Assembly: GCA_963070105.1 (NCBI GenBank)
Contig: OY718807.1
Coordinates: 7,665,983-7,729,982, forward strand
Source of the DNA: Litomosoides sigmodontis
Lineage: Eukaryota > Nematoda > Chromadorea > Rhabditida > Onchocercidae
Direction of reading: 5' to 3'
Length of the DNA: 64,000 bases
This document shows, in pieces, positions 12,338-25,200 of this stretch; the first letter of the stretch is position 1, and every line of letters begins with the position of its first letter. A program made the position numbers and the translations under genes. The notes beneath the pieces were generated by a model that did no database searches, had not been told where the DNA came from, and worked only from the letters and a program-made list of their open reading frames with translations.

Positions 12338-12996
12338 TTGAAATATTTCTTTCTACTTTTTTCTGAAATACAATTTACGAAAGTATATTTGTTCGTCTTA
12401 TTTTTAGCCTTTCAAATGATCTTGTATGTTGCATTTGCTGTTGAAAGTACCACAGCACTGGGTGGCATTTTTGGTTTGAAAGCTCTCACCGGTAATATGC
12501 CGTATATCGGTTCCGGTAATCCGTGGATTACCTATCCTCGAGTTGCATACGGTGGAGGTATGCGTGCGGCTTCTTTCTTCCTCTCCTTACTTTCCACAAG
12601 TTTCCTCATCATTTTTCTTTTTTACTTTTAATCAAAAACAAAAAATAAAAGTAGCGATGAAAACGAAAACATTATTTTTCGCATAAATAAATTGTCTATA
12701 AAATTTATTGTTCCAATTAATGCAAATGTTAATTTCAAATATTTTCAGCAAATTTTTACTCACCGTATTCATCATGGATTTATGGTAGTAATATACTCAA
12801 CGGTTACGGTAGCGGTACAAACCTCATGCACTATCCATATCAGCAATATTTTCACAATCATTTCCAATCACAACCATTAATGCAACATCCCTTAAGTGCT
12901 TTATCAAATTCACTCACAACAATAGCATCATTGGGTGGTGGTGGCGGTGGACGGTACTACACAGGACGAGGAAATCCTTGGATAACACAACCGTAA
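12338..12996 (+). CDS. small secreted Gly/Tyr-rich orphan with repeated GxGNPWIT motif
   Basis: Two exons, 12338-12557 and 12749-12996, join in phase 1 (TACGGTGGAG/GTATGC...TTTTCAG/CAAATTT). The N-terminus is strongly hydrophobic. The start could instead be the ATG at 12416 (MILYVAFAVESTTA) after a TTTTTAG acceptor. The mature part carries YIGSGNPWITYP near the N-terminus and YTGRGNPWITQP as the very C-terminus. Between them is a Tyr/Asn/His/Gln-rich stretch with YGSG, MHYPYQQYFHNHF and a GGGGGGR run. No Cys lies in the mature region. Polyadenylation signals AATAAA are at 13128 and 13133. I do not recognise the family. Composition resembles structural or antimicrobial Gly/Tyr-rich nematode peptides, but that is only an analogy. 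Two-exon continuity and the terminal motif repeat argue that it is a real gene. Confidence 0.6.
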
Positions 12997-15900
12997 ACTG
13001 CTGCTAGTAATTAATCTTCCTGGAATTTAGATGGCATTTTCAGTTCTATTCATTAATAAGGGATTTTTAGTTTAGTTAAATTACATAGCTTTGTTTTAAA
13101 ATTTAAAAAAGAAAGAAGCACTTAAAGAATAAAATAAAACAGTGCACAGAATGCTCTTTCCCCTTTTTTCATCGCTTGAACCGTATGTTTGAAATTGCTG
13201 CGGATAAATTTGATATAATATGATATGTGTCATGAATGTTTGATAAGTGGAATTGCTAAGTTCGACTTGGCAAATAATTCTTAATTAAAATTACATTATC
13301 GAAATAAGGAAGCATTGTAGTAAAATTATATGCTTTGCCGTATTTAACAACTTTTCTCTATTTTCAGAACCTTTCTTAGCCTGTTCATTTGTTGCTTTTT
13401 CAAAAGCTCATATTGTGAAAAGTGTTGCAAAGTTAGGTTAAGTCAAATTAAGCGTACAATAAGTGCTATCGTTATATTGCGTCATTGTATTTCAAAATTT
13501 TTGATATTAATTTTAATTTAAATTAATCTAAATCATTGCATTTGAAAAATTTTGATGATAATTTTAATTTAAATTAATGCCATGAAATTAGATGTTTGTA
13601 TACAAAAATGCAAATGTATGTGATTTACTTTGTTACGCAATATTTTTAATTAACAATTTCTTCTCTTTGCATTACTTCCTTTAAATGCGGTTCTGTTGAA
13701 TGGACAAGTGTAACGCAATGTAATTAAATTAGTAAAGTTTTTTTTTCATTTTCATTTAAAATACCTAAATGAGCCATAATTAGCAATACATCAACGAGTT
13801 TTAAAAGATTTCGTAGAGAAAAAAGGACGACTATTAAATGGCTTCTAAAATGATTTCACTTTTATTCCATTTTCCTTTTGCATTACTTAATTAGCGCATA
13901 ATCATTCGAGTTTAAACTTTATTCAAGCGAACATTGGCAAGGCGGCATTAATTAAATAGCAGTCCTTAGCCGAGGAATCGTTTTCAAATATAATTTTAAA
14001 TATTTTACCTTCGTTTTCTACAAAAAATTCAGCTCCGTTAACTAATAATTAGAGTGTACATGAGGAAATTAAGTTGAAAAGTGGAAAAGCGAAATTGTAA
14101 TTTAATTTCTTCAACTAATTCAGTCATATTTTTACACTTCCAAGCCTAAATTTCATTTGCAATTTTTTAGTTATTCTATTTCCTACAGTCAGTGGGGAAA
14201 TTAATGAAAGTTTTTTTTTTAAAAAAAAAAAGACGACAATTGAGGAAAATATTCGTTTAGTAAAAAAGCTCTATCATTTTCAATTAAAAAAAAGGATAGA
14301 AAATGCTTGAAATTGAATTCCTTCATTTATTTTATGGCTATATCGCTAAGCTAAATTTAATCTTAAATATTTCAAAGGCTAAATTTTTTAAATATAAAGT
14401 TAGATATGCTGGTTCAGTAGTAGCAATAATCACCTTGCTGGCAAAAAGTCCTATATACAGGAGAAATTCAAACTTCCATTATGAAATTCTCTTCGTTAGT
14501 CGTTCTCAGTGAACTGGCATTAGCATCCAAAAATTATATTTTGAAAACTTTACACTTTCAACATATATTTTGAAGTGAGAACTACGGTCTCTCTACCTAT
14601 CCTAGCTATCTGTCCACAAACTCTTCTCCTTTTTTTTTCGTTTTGAATGACTGATTATTACAGTAAAACAGGTCGTGGCATAAGTCTGATCATATCTATT
14701 GAAGAAAAAAAAAATCAACTAACTCTTGTTAGTACAAGCAATGGAAGTAATTATTCAGAAATTTCAGGCAAATTTTATAAGTTATCAAAAATCATGAATT
14801 TTCCTTTTCTCTTCCTCTCTCTCTCTCTCTCTTTCCCTCTTTTCGCATAAATTTTACAAAAAAAAAAAACCAACAAAATTAGAGTAAATTACTGAGTTTA
14901 GCCATTTTATGAAAAAAAAGAACCAAACATCATTTTTTTTTTGCAAACAAACAATAAAATAACAAATTTAAAAGTTAAATGAAAAAAAATTTTTGAGGAA
15001 AAAATTTTTTTATTAACTTTGATAATTCATTTCAACGAATTTGTGACATCATTTTCACTTTTCACTCTAAATGTTCGTTGATATGTTAGCTGAGGTAATT
15101 CATTTCAATGTTAAAAATGAAATTTCTGTCTTCTTTTCCATCTTCTCATCTATCGCTTCCCTTCATTTTCAAAAAAACAAACAAAAAAAAGCAAAAAAAA
15201 ATCTCTTTCTTTCTTCATTCTTATCAGCTTATTGCTAACTTAACTTTGAATCGCTTTCATTTTTTCCGATTTTCATAGTTTTTTTTTTAGTTAACAAATT
15301 TTTTAAGCAGCATAGCCAACCAATGAAGAAGCCAATGAGAAATCTATGCGCTAGAAATATTATTAACTTTCGTTTAAGTTAGCTTTTAAATCCTGCTAAT
15401 TACTAATTAACATTACCAATTATAACCTATTAATTAATGAGTGACGCTAGTAGATCAGCATGTGATGCTAGCTAATTATTGTTTGATTAGTGATAAAAGA
15501 AAATCTCAAATTGGTGATTAATGATAAAATGATCAAGCTGTCGCGCAGCTAATTATTAGGGTATGAGAAATGCTTCTGTCGTTGATGAAATAATTTGATT
15601 GCAACTGATAATTGATGAGGTGATAAAGTGACCGGTCACATTAAGATCAAGTGACCAAGTGAGTTAGCCACAGTAGTGTGTCAAGCTTACTATCAGTATG
15701 CTAAAATCGAGTGACCAGTAATACCTCACTCCTTTTTTCATCCTAATCATATCAAAATTATCACTGTGTTATCAATATTCAGCGACAAAATAATTGTTAT
15801 ATCATTGCTACAACTAAACACCATAACAGCTTTCGCTTTCTCCTTCTCATAAATTCATGCAACAGCTAACTTATTAATTAATATTAAGTGCCTAATTAAA

Positions 15901-17423
15901 ATTTAATTGCACGAATGGCTCGTTGTTAGGAGGATAATTTGAATGTAACGATAAAACACTAAGGAATTAGAAATGGAATATTAACTGAAATGTGTTTAAA
16001 TAAATTTCAGTGTTTGAGAAATATCTCCTTTCTTCCATTTCAAATTTCTCACACTAAATGTAAAGTTTAAGTGTGAAATGTTGCTGTATTAATTGAGTTA
16101 TGAATTTTTCATTACTGAAACTTTATATTACTTGCTACGTGTAGCAATTATTTTTGAGGTAATTAATTTTTGCATTTACTATTTTCACTAATTATCTCGC
16201 CTCTTACCGCTGTTAATGTTGCATGAATGAGTAATGATTTTTTCCCTTCTTTCTTTGCTTCTCTCATAGAATCGTACACTATTCATGTACTTTAAATTTA
16301 ATCCTGAAATGCGATCCCTTTTTTTTTCCTCCTCCGCCATCTTCTATCTTCATTTTCATCATATACTTTCACTCAGTTATCAATCCTACTCGTCCTTCTC
16401 CTTCGAAATTCAATATTTTACTTTATTTCTAATATTTGAGGCTATTCTCACTGAGTTCATTTCAATTCTATTCCGCCTCTTCGTCTTCTCGCTATTTCAG
16501 ATTTTTAATCAAATAAAATTTACATTAAGCTATTTTGCTATATTAGATGCATTGGTAATTAGTACTTTACAATTGCTCCTCAACGTTTTTCCAATTTTTT
16601 TTAAAATGGAAAAACAACTACCTCCGTTATCGATTATTGTGGTTAGTAAGCATTTTCGTTCAGTTTTTTTTTTTTAATTTGTAATTCTGACATTATTTAA
16701 TGGCAGCAAATGGTAGAGCAAAATCTAAAATTATCAATTTGCTGTTTTAAGAAATCCATTTATTTCATAATTTCCCAAAATTTCAGCACTCATTTCTAAT
16801 TAATTTAACATTTCTTCTTGTCAACAACAAAAAAAAAAGTCCGCTCTTCCACCTGTTCAGTGAATTAATTGAACTTTTCGATGATTATACTTGTCTAAAA
16901 ATATTGTAAAAAATAAGTGTAACTTAAAAATTCGAAATTTTTCCATTGCATCAAACTAATTAATTAAGCTTCCATCACTGCGTGAAACCATAATATTACT
17001 AGTAGACAATGGACAAGTAATCCTTAGCTTTCTTGTTCCGAATATTTCCCTTTATTCCATAATTTCTCATTTCGCTGTTTTGCTTGATAAAAAAGTATTT
17101 TTGCATTTTTCAGTTACAAAGAACTTTTTGAAGAAAATTTTAGAAAAAAAAATAAGCGAAATAGGTTGAAATGATTGATTAAATTTGTGTTAGAACTATT
17201 AATGTTAAAATTGCAGTAATAATTAACTAGCTAATTTACTTCGATAACAAAAATTTCTGACATTTTCCAAGTGTGTACTTTATTGCAAACAAAATTTTTA
17301 ACTCGTAAAATTTGTGTAAAGGCTATTTTAGTGAAATTGCATCGCCAAGAACATTCTTCGAAAGTCACTAATTTATCTAATTTTTTTAGATAATGAATTA
17401 AAATTTGTCAATTAAATGATAAA
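12997..17423. other. long AT-rich intergenic region
   Basis: No supported gene. It contains polyA signals just after the orphan gene, an imperfect 51-bp tandem duplication at about 13483-13580, a CT tract at 14816-14835, and many poly-A/T runs. A 130-codon ORF at 16285-16677 is Phe/Leu/Ser-rich because the DNA is T-rich and is listed as rejected. Confidence 0.55.
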
Positions 17424-20400
17424 ATGCTAATAGATGCCAAGAATATTGATGAGACAACATTGATAGCACAAGAAGAAGCTGGACAACTTTCCTCAGGTAA
17501 TCAATATTATTATAAAAATTTAATAATTTTAAATTATTAATTAACCCGTGCGCCAATTAACTAATCCACTTGTAATTCATTAGCATTTTTGAGTAATTCA
17601 CGCTTTTTCTTCTTTCATCTACAGAAAGTCCAAACGATGTGATCGTTTCGCTAGCGCAGAGTGGCGGCGTTAGCAAAAAGAGCGGTAGTATAATTAAACG
17701 TTGTCGAAGCAAAAAACCTAAAATAGCTATTCCTGTATATATCACAGCAAGTATTGTCGTACTATTGCTTATTGGTATTGTTGGTTAGTTAATGAATAAA
17801 TTCAAATTTAAATAATATTATTTTGGTTTGGAAAAAGAAATCGTATAAAAAAAAATTTTTAAAAAAAAACAAATTAAAATGTGTATACCAGTGAAAATAT
17901 GGCTCGCAAATAGCTCACATAGAATTTAATTTGTCATTCAAATAATTAACATTTAAATTCAATCATCACTATACTAATTTAATTAATTTTTTATCCTTTC
18001 ACTTTTCATTATGCATAATATTGGAGACGATTAGTGAAAGGAATAGGCCAAGTGTTCGGACCAGAAAAGGACACATTGGTCACAGTGAGGAAGATAGACG
18101 ATATCACTTATCAGTCGTTAATTACATTAATGGGCTAAATACTACCTGGAAGGTTTTATTATTATCATTATCATTTCCTATTATTAATTATTAATTATCA
18201 TTTACTGTTTGTGATGACAACAACTGTTATTATCATCACTACCATTTCTCCTAGCAATAAATACCAATCGATTCACTCTTTTCACTAAAAACAGAATGAA
18301 AATTTGCCATCCAGGCTAGCAATCGTTTCAGGCTACCTATAATCGGTTTGCTTCGCGAGCGCTGAGTGAAGATGAAATATCGGAATATTTGATTCAGCGG
18401 AACAACAAGATAAGCTTGGAATATCTGCTGAGTGATACGGTTGAGCATATTACGGTATATTTATAATTTGTTTCGACATTATTTCCATCCAATAAGTACC
18501 ACCTAAGGTATACCTTAACTGTTGTGGTTCATTAGCTATTAGCATACTGGTCAGCTAATATGCTATTTAGCTATGAATTAGTAATTTTTAGGAAATAAGG
18601 AAAACTATCTGTTGTCTGATTTTTGCTGATTACTTTCATTTTTAGTTATTAAAAAGTAAGAAGTTACATTTGCCACAACAGTTTGATGCTCGTTTGCAAT
18701 GGCCACTCTGTTGGTCAGTTCATCAGGTAGCTAATCAAGGTGGATGTGGGTCATGCTGGGTTAGTAGTGTTTAATATTGAAATGCTAAATTTGATAAAAC
18801 TGTTGCGACAAACTGTTGCAACATTTAAAAAGTTAAAAGTCAGAAATCAAACGTTCAGCTTCAATTCAACTTCAGCTAATTATTAAACTTTCACAAATTA
18901 CTCATTTCATCGAGAAGCTCTCTTTTTTTTGCAGGCTGTATCAGCAGCATCCGTGATGTCCGATCGCTTATGTATTGCAACAAATTATAGCAATCAAAAT
19001 CAAATCTCTGCGGAAGATCTTTTATCTTGTTGTGCGGAATGTGGCGGGTTAGTGCATACCGTGCGCTATCATAGTTCATTTTTAATTTCAATTCTAAATT
19101 TGAAATTACCTAAAGTTTGAATATTCAGATAGCTGTCTGTATACTTGCAAGAAAGTTTCATCATTTATGCTAAAATAAACATTTTCGTTCAGAAAACAAT
19201 TAAAATGCGTAGTTTACATAATTGTAAATTACATTGCATATACTATTTTTAAATTAGTAAATTTTAACTTAAAAAAAATTTTCTCTTTGCTGTTTGTTCC
19301 ACTCATTAAAATGTGCAATTTTTTTTTCTGTTTTGAAAAGATGTCAAGGATCATACTGGGCACTATCAGCGTTCATCTATTGGCGAAACTATGGACTTGT
19401 AACAGGTTGATGATAATAATCCAACTCATCCACTATTACTCATCTAAATCACTATCTTCTAATTACAGTAATAGCATTCTAATTACAGTGCAACACAGTA
19501 GACGTATAAATGAGTGTAATTAAAGTTACAGGTGGCGATTACGGTAGCTTTCAAGGCTGCAAACCATACACCACTCAACCAAATTGTGGTAGCCCATGCT
19601 CATTTCAAAACTATCAAATGAAAGTAGCACCAGCTTGTCGCAAAACCTGTCAACCACTTTACAATCTTAGCTATGAAGAAGATCTTATCAGAAGTATATC
19701 GCTATCATTATCACTATTATCTACGAAAGCAAAATGAAATCGCTATCATTATCATTATTATCTACGAAAGGAAAATGAGTAAAAAATAAAACATGAAAAT
19801 TAGATTGTTACATAATCAATGGATTGAGTTTCCTTTTTCCACAACATATCCATATATTTCCATCTTGCTTTTTTCCTCTTTTCTCTTTTTTTTTTTATTT
19901 TTATTTTTACAATTAACATGGAACACATTGAAATGATGCGATATGCGTGAAAAAGAGAAATTGAAACTTTTCACAGCTCCTGCCACCTCCTGAAATCATC
20001 CAAATTACTAATAGTCTCTCCTAAGCAGGTGAAAAAGCTTATTGGATTCGAATTGAAAAAACCACCAATGAAATTATCACATCCACGCAGGAAATTGTTC
20101 AGCAAACGATCGGAAATGGTATTTGTTTTCGTAGCTTTTGAATTTTTTTATGAGAAAAAAAAAAGAAGAAAAGCACATTTGTAAGAGTGAAAAAACTAGC
20201 CGAAACAATCAGAATAGCATTGGGCAATTAACTAATTAGCACAAAATGTCTTCCATTTGCGTTTCGTTGCAAAAATATTTTGCTCGTAAAGTGCAAAATT
20301 TTGAGTCAGTTGAATTGATTAAAATATTAATTAGCTAATTAGTATGGATGGAAAAACGAACGATTGACTTATTTTGCATAAGTTGTGAGGGATTTCATTC

Positions 20401-21676
20401 ATGGTTATTATCTGTAGAAAGTGTTATATCATATTAGCTGGCTGCTTGAAGAAATCGTAGAATTTCAACAAACTGCTTCACTATTTGAGCTAAAATGTTT
20501 GAAAATTTTCTTTTTGGGATATTTTATTATCTCATGTTCACTCTTTTTCCACCGAAATTAACCCTCTATTCTTTCATACTTTTCATTTTTTTAATAGATT
20601 AATTAATGAAATTAATTTTAATTTAATTTTAATAGAATTAATTAATCAATTTAATCCACCAATACTAATTAATTTAATTAATTTTTTTATAAATTGATTA
20701 ATTGACTAATTCTTTCATCTTTTCTTAATTAAATTTTCTTAAAAAAAAGTTATCATATTTGTTATTTTGTTTTAAATATTTGTGTTCTATTTGTGTCTAT
20801 CAAATACCTAAGAAAACATTTAACAAAAAAAGAAATAAAATTCCTTTAGCACTAATAAACTTTTTTTTTAAAAAAAAAAAACTCAATTTTTTTGCTATTT
20901 CAGACGATCCAACAGAATTAATTAAGCGTGAAATGTACTTGCATGGACCAATACTTGCGTGTTTTACGGCAAGGGAGGACTTCCAGCATTATGGCTCAGG
21001 TAATATGCAGCAACGACAATGAACAGATGAAGAAATTATTAATTATGAAATAGCCAGAAAGATTAAATTACTAAATTATTTTTAAATTACTAAAATTTTT
21101 TTTTTAATTTTTCCAAAAAAAGAAGTAAACGTCAATTTAATTTCAATGTCTTTCCAGGCATTTATCAAACCATTAATTCAACAATGTCAAAGAAACTTTA
21201 CGGGCACTGTGCCAAATTGCTGGGCTGGGGAGAGGAAAGTAACATGAAGTACTGGCTTTACATGAATACGTGGGGAAGAGATTGGGGTGATTATGGTATG
21301 TCAAATTTATGCAAATTTTTTTTTAACTTAAAAAAAAATCCCCATAACATTCGTAATCATATTTATAATCTCTTGTGATGATATTACAATTTTCTCAGAT
21401 ATTAGTAATTTCCATGCAAATATCTTAGGTCTAACTTCCTACAATGAACAAGTGTGGCAGATGTCAATTTATTTGAAAAGTTTACTGCTATTAAATTTGA
21501 ATACTTCACTAAGTGTTAGGTCAATAAATTTGAAGACAAAGTATCTTTATAGCCAAAAAGTCTCTGCAACTTGGTATGAACGCCACACAAATTCAAATTT
21601 TATTTTTCCATTTTTAGGTTTCTTCCGTGTGAGTCAATCGGAATTACCGGAAGAAGCAATTGCCGGAATGCTATAA
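17424..21676 (+). CDS. cathepsin B-like cysteine peptidase, predicted type II membrane anchor
   Basis: Twelve exons: 17424-17496, 17625-17783, 18035-18152, 18332-18454, 18646-18759, 18935-19047, 19341-19405, 19532-19693, 20029-20118, 20904-20999, 21158-21295, 21618-21676 (about 436 residues). A cytosolic head of about 57 residues ends in a basic stretch (KRCRSKKPK), followed by one hydrophobic segment (VYITASIVVLLLIGIV), so the enzyme should face the lumen or outside. The propeptide has YINGLNTTWKATYNRF. Catalytic Cys lies in QGGCGSCW (about residue 194), His in GHCAKLLGWG (usual GHAVKIIGWG) and Asn in NTWGRDWGDYG. The family 'GCxGG...GLVTGG' is present as GCQGSYW...GLVTGG. The His-His occluding loop of true cathepsin B is missing (GCKPYTTQPNCGSPC), so endopeptidase rather than dipeptidyl activity is likely. 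Exon 2/3 phase does not fit as listed. Donor 17780 with acceptor near 18028 restores frame. Not a TINAG-type dead enzyme, since Cys is kept. Confidence 0.9.
19690..19778. repeat. tandem duplication adjoining a cathepsin intron donor
   Basis: A unit of about 41 bp (ATCGCTATCATTATCA..TATTATCTACGAAAG.AAAATGA) occurs twice, starting within the donor GTATATCG of the exon ending at 19693. The two copies differ at a few bases. Confidence 0.8.
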
Positions 21677-22228
21677 TGGAAGTAAACTAACAGGTGCACT
21701 AATGCAAATTTTAATATCAAAATCGTTCATAGCGAAAGAACAGATGATCGTTGCAACTAAGCGCATGTTTTCAAAATTTGCAATGAATCGGAGAGAAAGC
21801 AAAGTTTATACTTAAATAACAATTTAACTCCTTCATATTTGCTATTTCAAATTTAATTTATCAATTTTTGATTGATAAATTAGAATTGAAATAGCAAATA
21901 TGATTAATTGACACTGATGAAGAAAAGAATGCAACAAAAGGCGAAGAAGTAAATGCTTTCGTGGTGAAAAAAAAATTCTTAACAACAAATAATTTAAAAC
22001 TTAATTTCTTCTCAGCTGTTATGTGTGTTATAAATTGCGCATAAATTTAATTGCAATTTTTTCAAAAACATAGCTTAATACATTTCAAATGATCAATTTC
22101 ATATTTGCAAACGCTGTTGAGCAAATAATATTTATGCTTCAAATATCACTGATAAATTTTAAATCATCATAATCATTGATCGCTTCTCAGCTTGTCAACA
22201 TTATAGAATCGCAATTGCTATCTGTGTA

Positions 22229-22269
<41 letters not shown>

Positions 22270-22272
22270 AAA
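21677..22272. other. spacer between two convergent genes
   Basis: The 3' ends of the cathepsin (plus) and exchanger (minus) genes face each other across about 600 bp. The spacer has the long hairpin described separately and a (CT)n tract at about 22236-22267. No gene seen. Confidence 0.7.
21834..21902. repeat. 32-bp-arm inverted repeat (69-nt hairpin)
   Basis: Arms 21834-21865 and 21871-21902 pair at 30 of 32 positions around a 5-nt TTTTG loop, starting CATATTTGCTATTTCAA. It lies about 160 bp after the cathepsin stop. It could be a 3'-end hairpin, a small inverted-repeat element, or a microRNA-like precursor. Confidence 0.9.
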
Positions 22273-25200
22273 TCATTGTTTGTTACAAATATCCAAAAGT
22301 TCGTCCGCTCGAGTTCTTTGATTGCGAACCATACACGGCAAAATGTAATCATCGTTAAAGTGTGATAATTTTTGTCGAAACTATAATTGCCACAATTAAT
22401 TATATATTAAAAAATACGTCATAAAATTTCTCTATGCAATTTACTCAAAAATGAAAATTTAAATTTAAAATTACCCATTGTGATCGCTTGATGCCAGCAA
22501 CAGCTTCAATACCTTCCATAAGATCATCACGAACCTCAACATTTTTTCATCATTTATCCTCAAAAGCACTTCTGGATCTTTCAAAATTTACTCATAACTT
22601 TCGGAAAAGCACGTAAAAGCGTATGTTTGGCTCGAATACCAAAATTACTTCAAAAAAAAAGAAGAAAAAAACAATTAGGGAAACGAACGTCGCTGATAAC
22701 GTGTTCAATCAATGTCTCCTCCTTATCAGGCTCAATCTCAACATCAAGTAACCGAACCAGTGGCCTGATTGTAGCACCCTGAAATAAAACACGCATCCTA
22801 TTTACGCTTTCCTGATATTTCCACTCATATTATGATCATTTATCAACATTTAGCCCACTTTTTGTACTGCTCTTTGAAGTTAAGATTTGTATTGAATTTT
22901 TTTTTCATCATTGTAATTTGAGGTACTTTGCGGAGAATTTAATTTAAACATAATACGTGAAATAATTAAAAAAAAAAACTTAAGCACGAAACAAAAACTT
23001 AAAACAAATATTAAATTTATGGTATGAAATAGGAATTTTTTTTCTTCTTTCGTAAAATAATTAATATGGTCGATGAGAAGTAGAAGAATGAAATCATTCT
23101 ATTATTATTAGTTATCATCATTGTTGTTTCTAATGTATTATTTTTTATTATCATTATTCAATATCATTATTACTATTATTATTATTATTGTTATCATTAT
23201 TATTATCACTTATCAATCATTACTACGTATTTCCATTACAATTACCTGTACGAAAACAGTTGTTAAAATGACAATAATTGTTGTCGAAGCAAACATTTCC
23301 TTAGCCAAAACCGCATCCTTATCTAACGTCATCACTAAGCCGTAACAAATAGCGCCACGTAAGCCACCGTAAGCCATAATGAACTGATCAACAAGATTTA
23401 TCTTTTGATGTCGTCCTGTATTTGCCAAACATGTTAGGACGTAGGTGCCTGCAATTTGATTTATTACAAAATTAATTATTCATTTCACAGCTAACAATCA
23501 CTTTCCTCTTCGAACAAAAACTAAAATGAACAATATTAAAATGCTAAATTAAAAATACTAACTTTTCATTTTCAACTAAACGAAATATGTCAAATTTTGT
23601 TTTTTTTTTTAAAATTAATTTTTACAATTCAATTTCTCTAAATTAATTCACTGAACAAACATACCCGTAAATCTACAAACTAAACATGCAAACAATGTTA
23701 TTCCAGTGAAGGCAGAATCCCAGTCGTGCTTCTTCGATACCGTCGAGAGTCCCAAGAAGACGAATATTATCGCTTCGCAACTGAATTCATCCTAACACTC
23801 TAACTATACACTTTAAATTTCTTTCTTTTTTTTGAAACGAAATTAAGTTAATTTCAGATTAGTGCATAAACATCAGCCTGAAATTAACACTTTAACATAA
23901 GCAATATTCGTTAAATATTCAAATTAATTTTTTGTTAATATATGTAATATGATGAAATTTATATATTGATGAAATTTAAAATTCTGAATTTCGTTATTTA
24001 TACATTTGACGAAATTCTCCTTATTTGCTGTATTAATTAGGATGATTAGAAAAACCTTGTTGAAAGGGTTTTTAGAAAATAACTTGTGGTAACCAATGAT
24101 TGTTTCGATAGGTTACTAGCAAGGTACTGTTTCATCATTAGGCCACAGAGAACGATCCTGCAAAGGTAAAAAGGTAATATAGGTGCCAAAAATTTTTTTC
24201 CTTTTCAAAAAAGTTCTCGAAAAAACTTTATTGCTTATTTTTTTTAAGTTTGTTAATTATATTTAATTAACAAATATGCAAATTTTAGTTTTCTACTGAA
24301 ACAAAAAAAAGCTGAAGTGAAAAGATGCAAGAAAATTGTAAAAAAAAAATGGAAAAGCAAAAATAATAATTTAGGAGTATACGTGTTGAGTTGGAATGAT
24401 AAAAATTGCGCAAATTAAAATTAAAATATATATATATCTTTGCTATTAGCACTGCAGTTGAAATTCGTTTTAATTTTAATTTCAATTTAAAATGCTACAA
24501 GGAAAACAATGAATGACTTACGCAAGGATACCAGAAAAATGAACACTTTCTGCTACCAAATATGAAAGGTAAGGTATTAGTAAACAAATCAACGGTTGTA
24601 ATACTTGCTGATTATTCGAGTACCTGAATTACGAATTATAAATTTAAAATTATTAAAAATTACTAACCGCTACATTTGTAATCGTTTAGCCGATGTGTGT
24701 TAGATTAAATAAGGTAAAAGAACTAGTAAATACTTAAATCAAATGCATAAAATAGTTTTAACTTTACATATTTCGTAGCTTCGTAATTTCCAAAACAAAA
24801 TTTGCTATCACAATTTTTCGCTTTTTTTTAAAGAAAATTTTTAAAGTTTTTTTTAAAGAAAAATTTGTTCAATTTCATTCAACTGAATGAAATTGAACAA
24901 ATTCGATAATCCTAAAATAAAAACAGCGATTTAACAACATTCCTACAATTCTTCGAGTGTAAATTAGATTGGAAATTGCAGCACTAATTAAATTATGGAA
25001 TTAATCTGCGGGAAAATAAAAAGGGAAAAAAGAAAAAAGCATTTGAGTACGATATTTACTTTGTAGCTAGGCCAGTGACAGCAGCTCCAACCATTCCAAT
25101 AAGTATTCCACCAAAGCTAACCAGGAAGAATGATATTAGTGCTTTGATAAAATCTTCCGCCACCAAATTCTCTGGTCCTATTTTGACCATTGCCGCCAGC

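Noticed and set aside
16285..16677. 130-codon plus-strand ORF
   Set aside because: Phe/Ser/Leu/Ile content simply mirrors T-rich DNA; no motif, no splice partners and no plausible neighbour exon.
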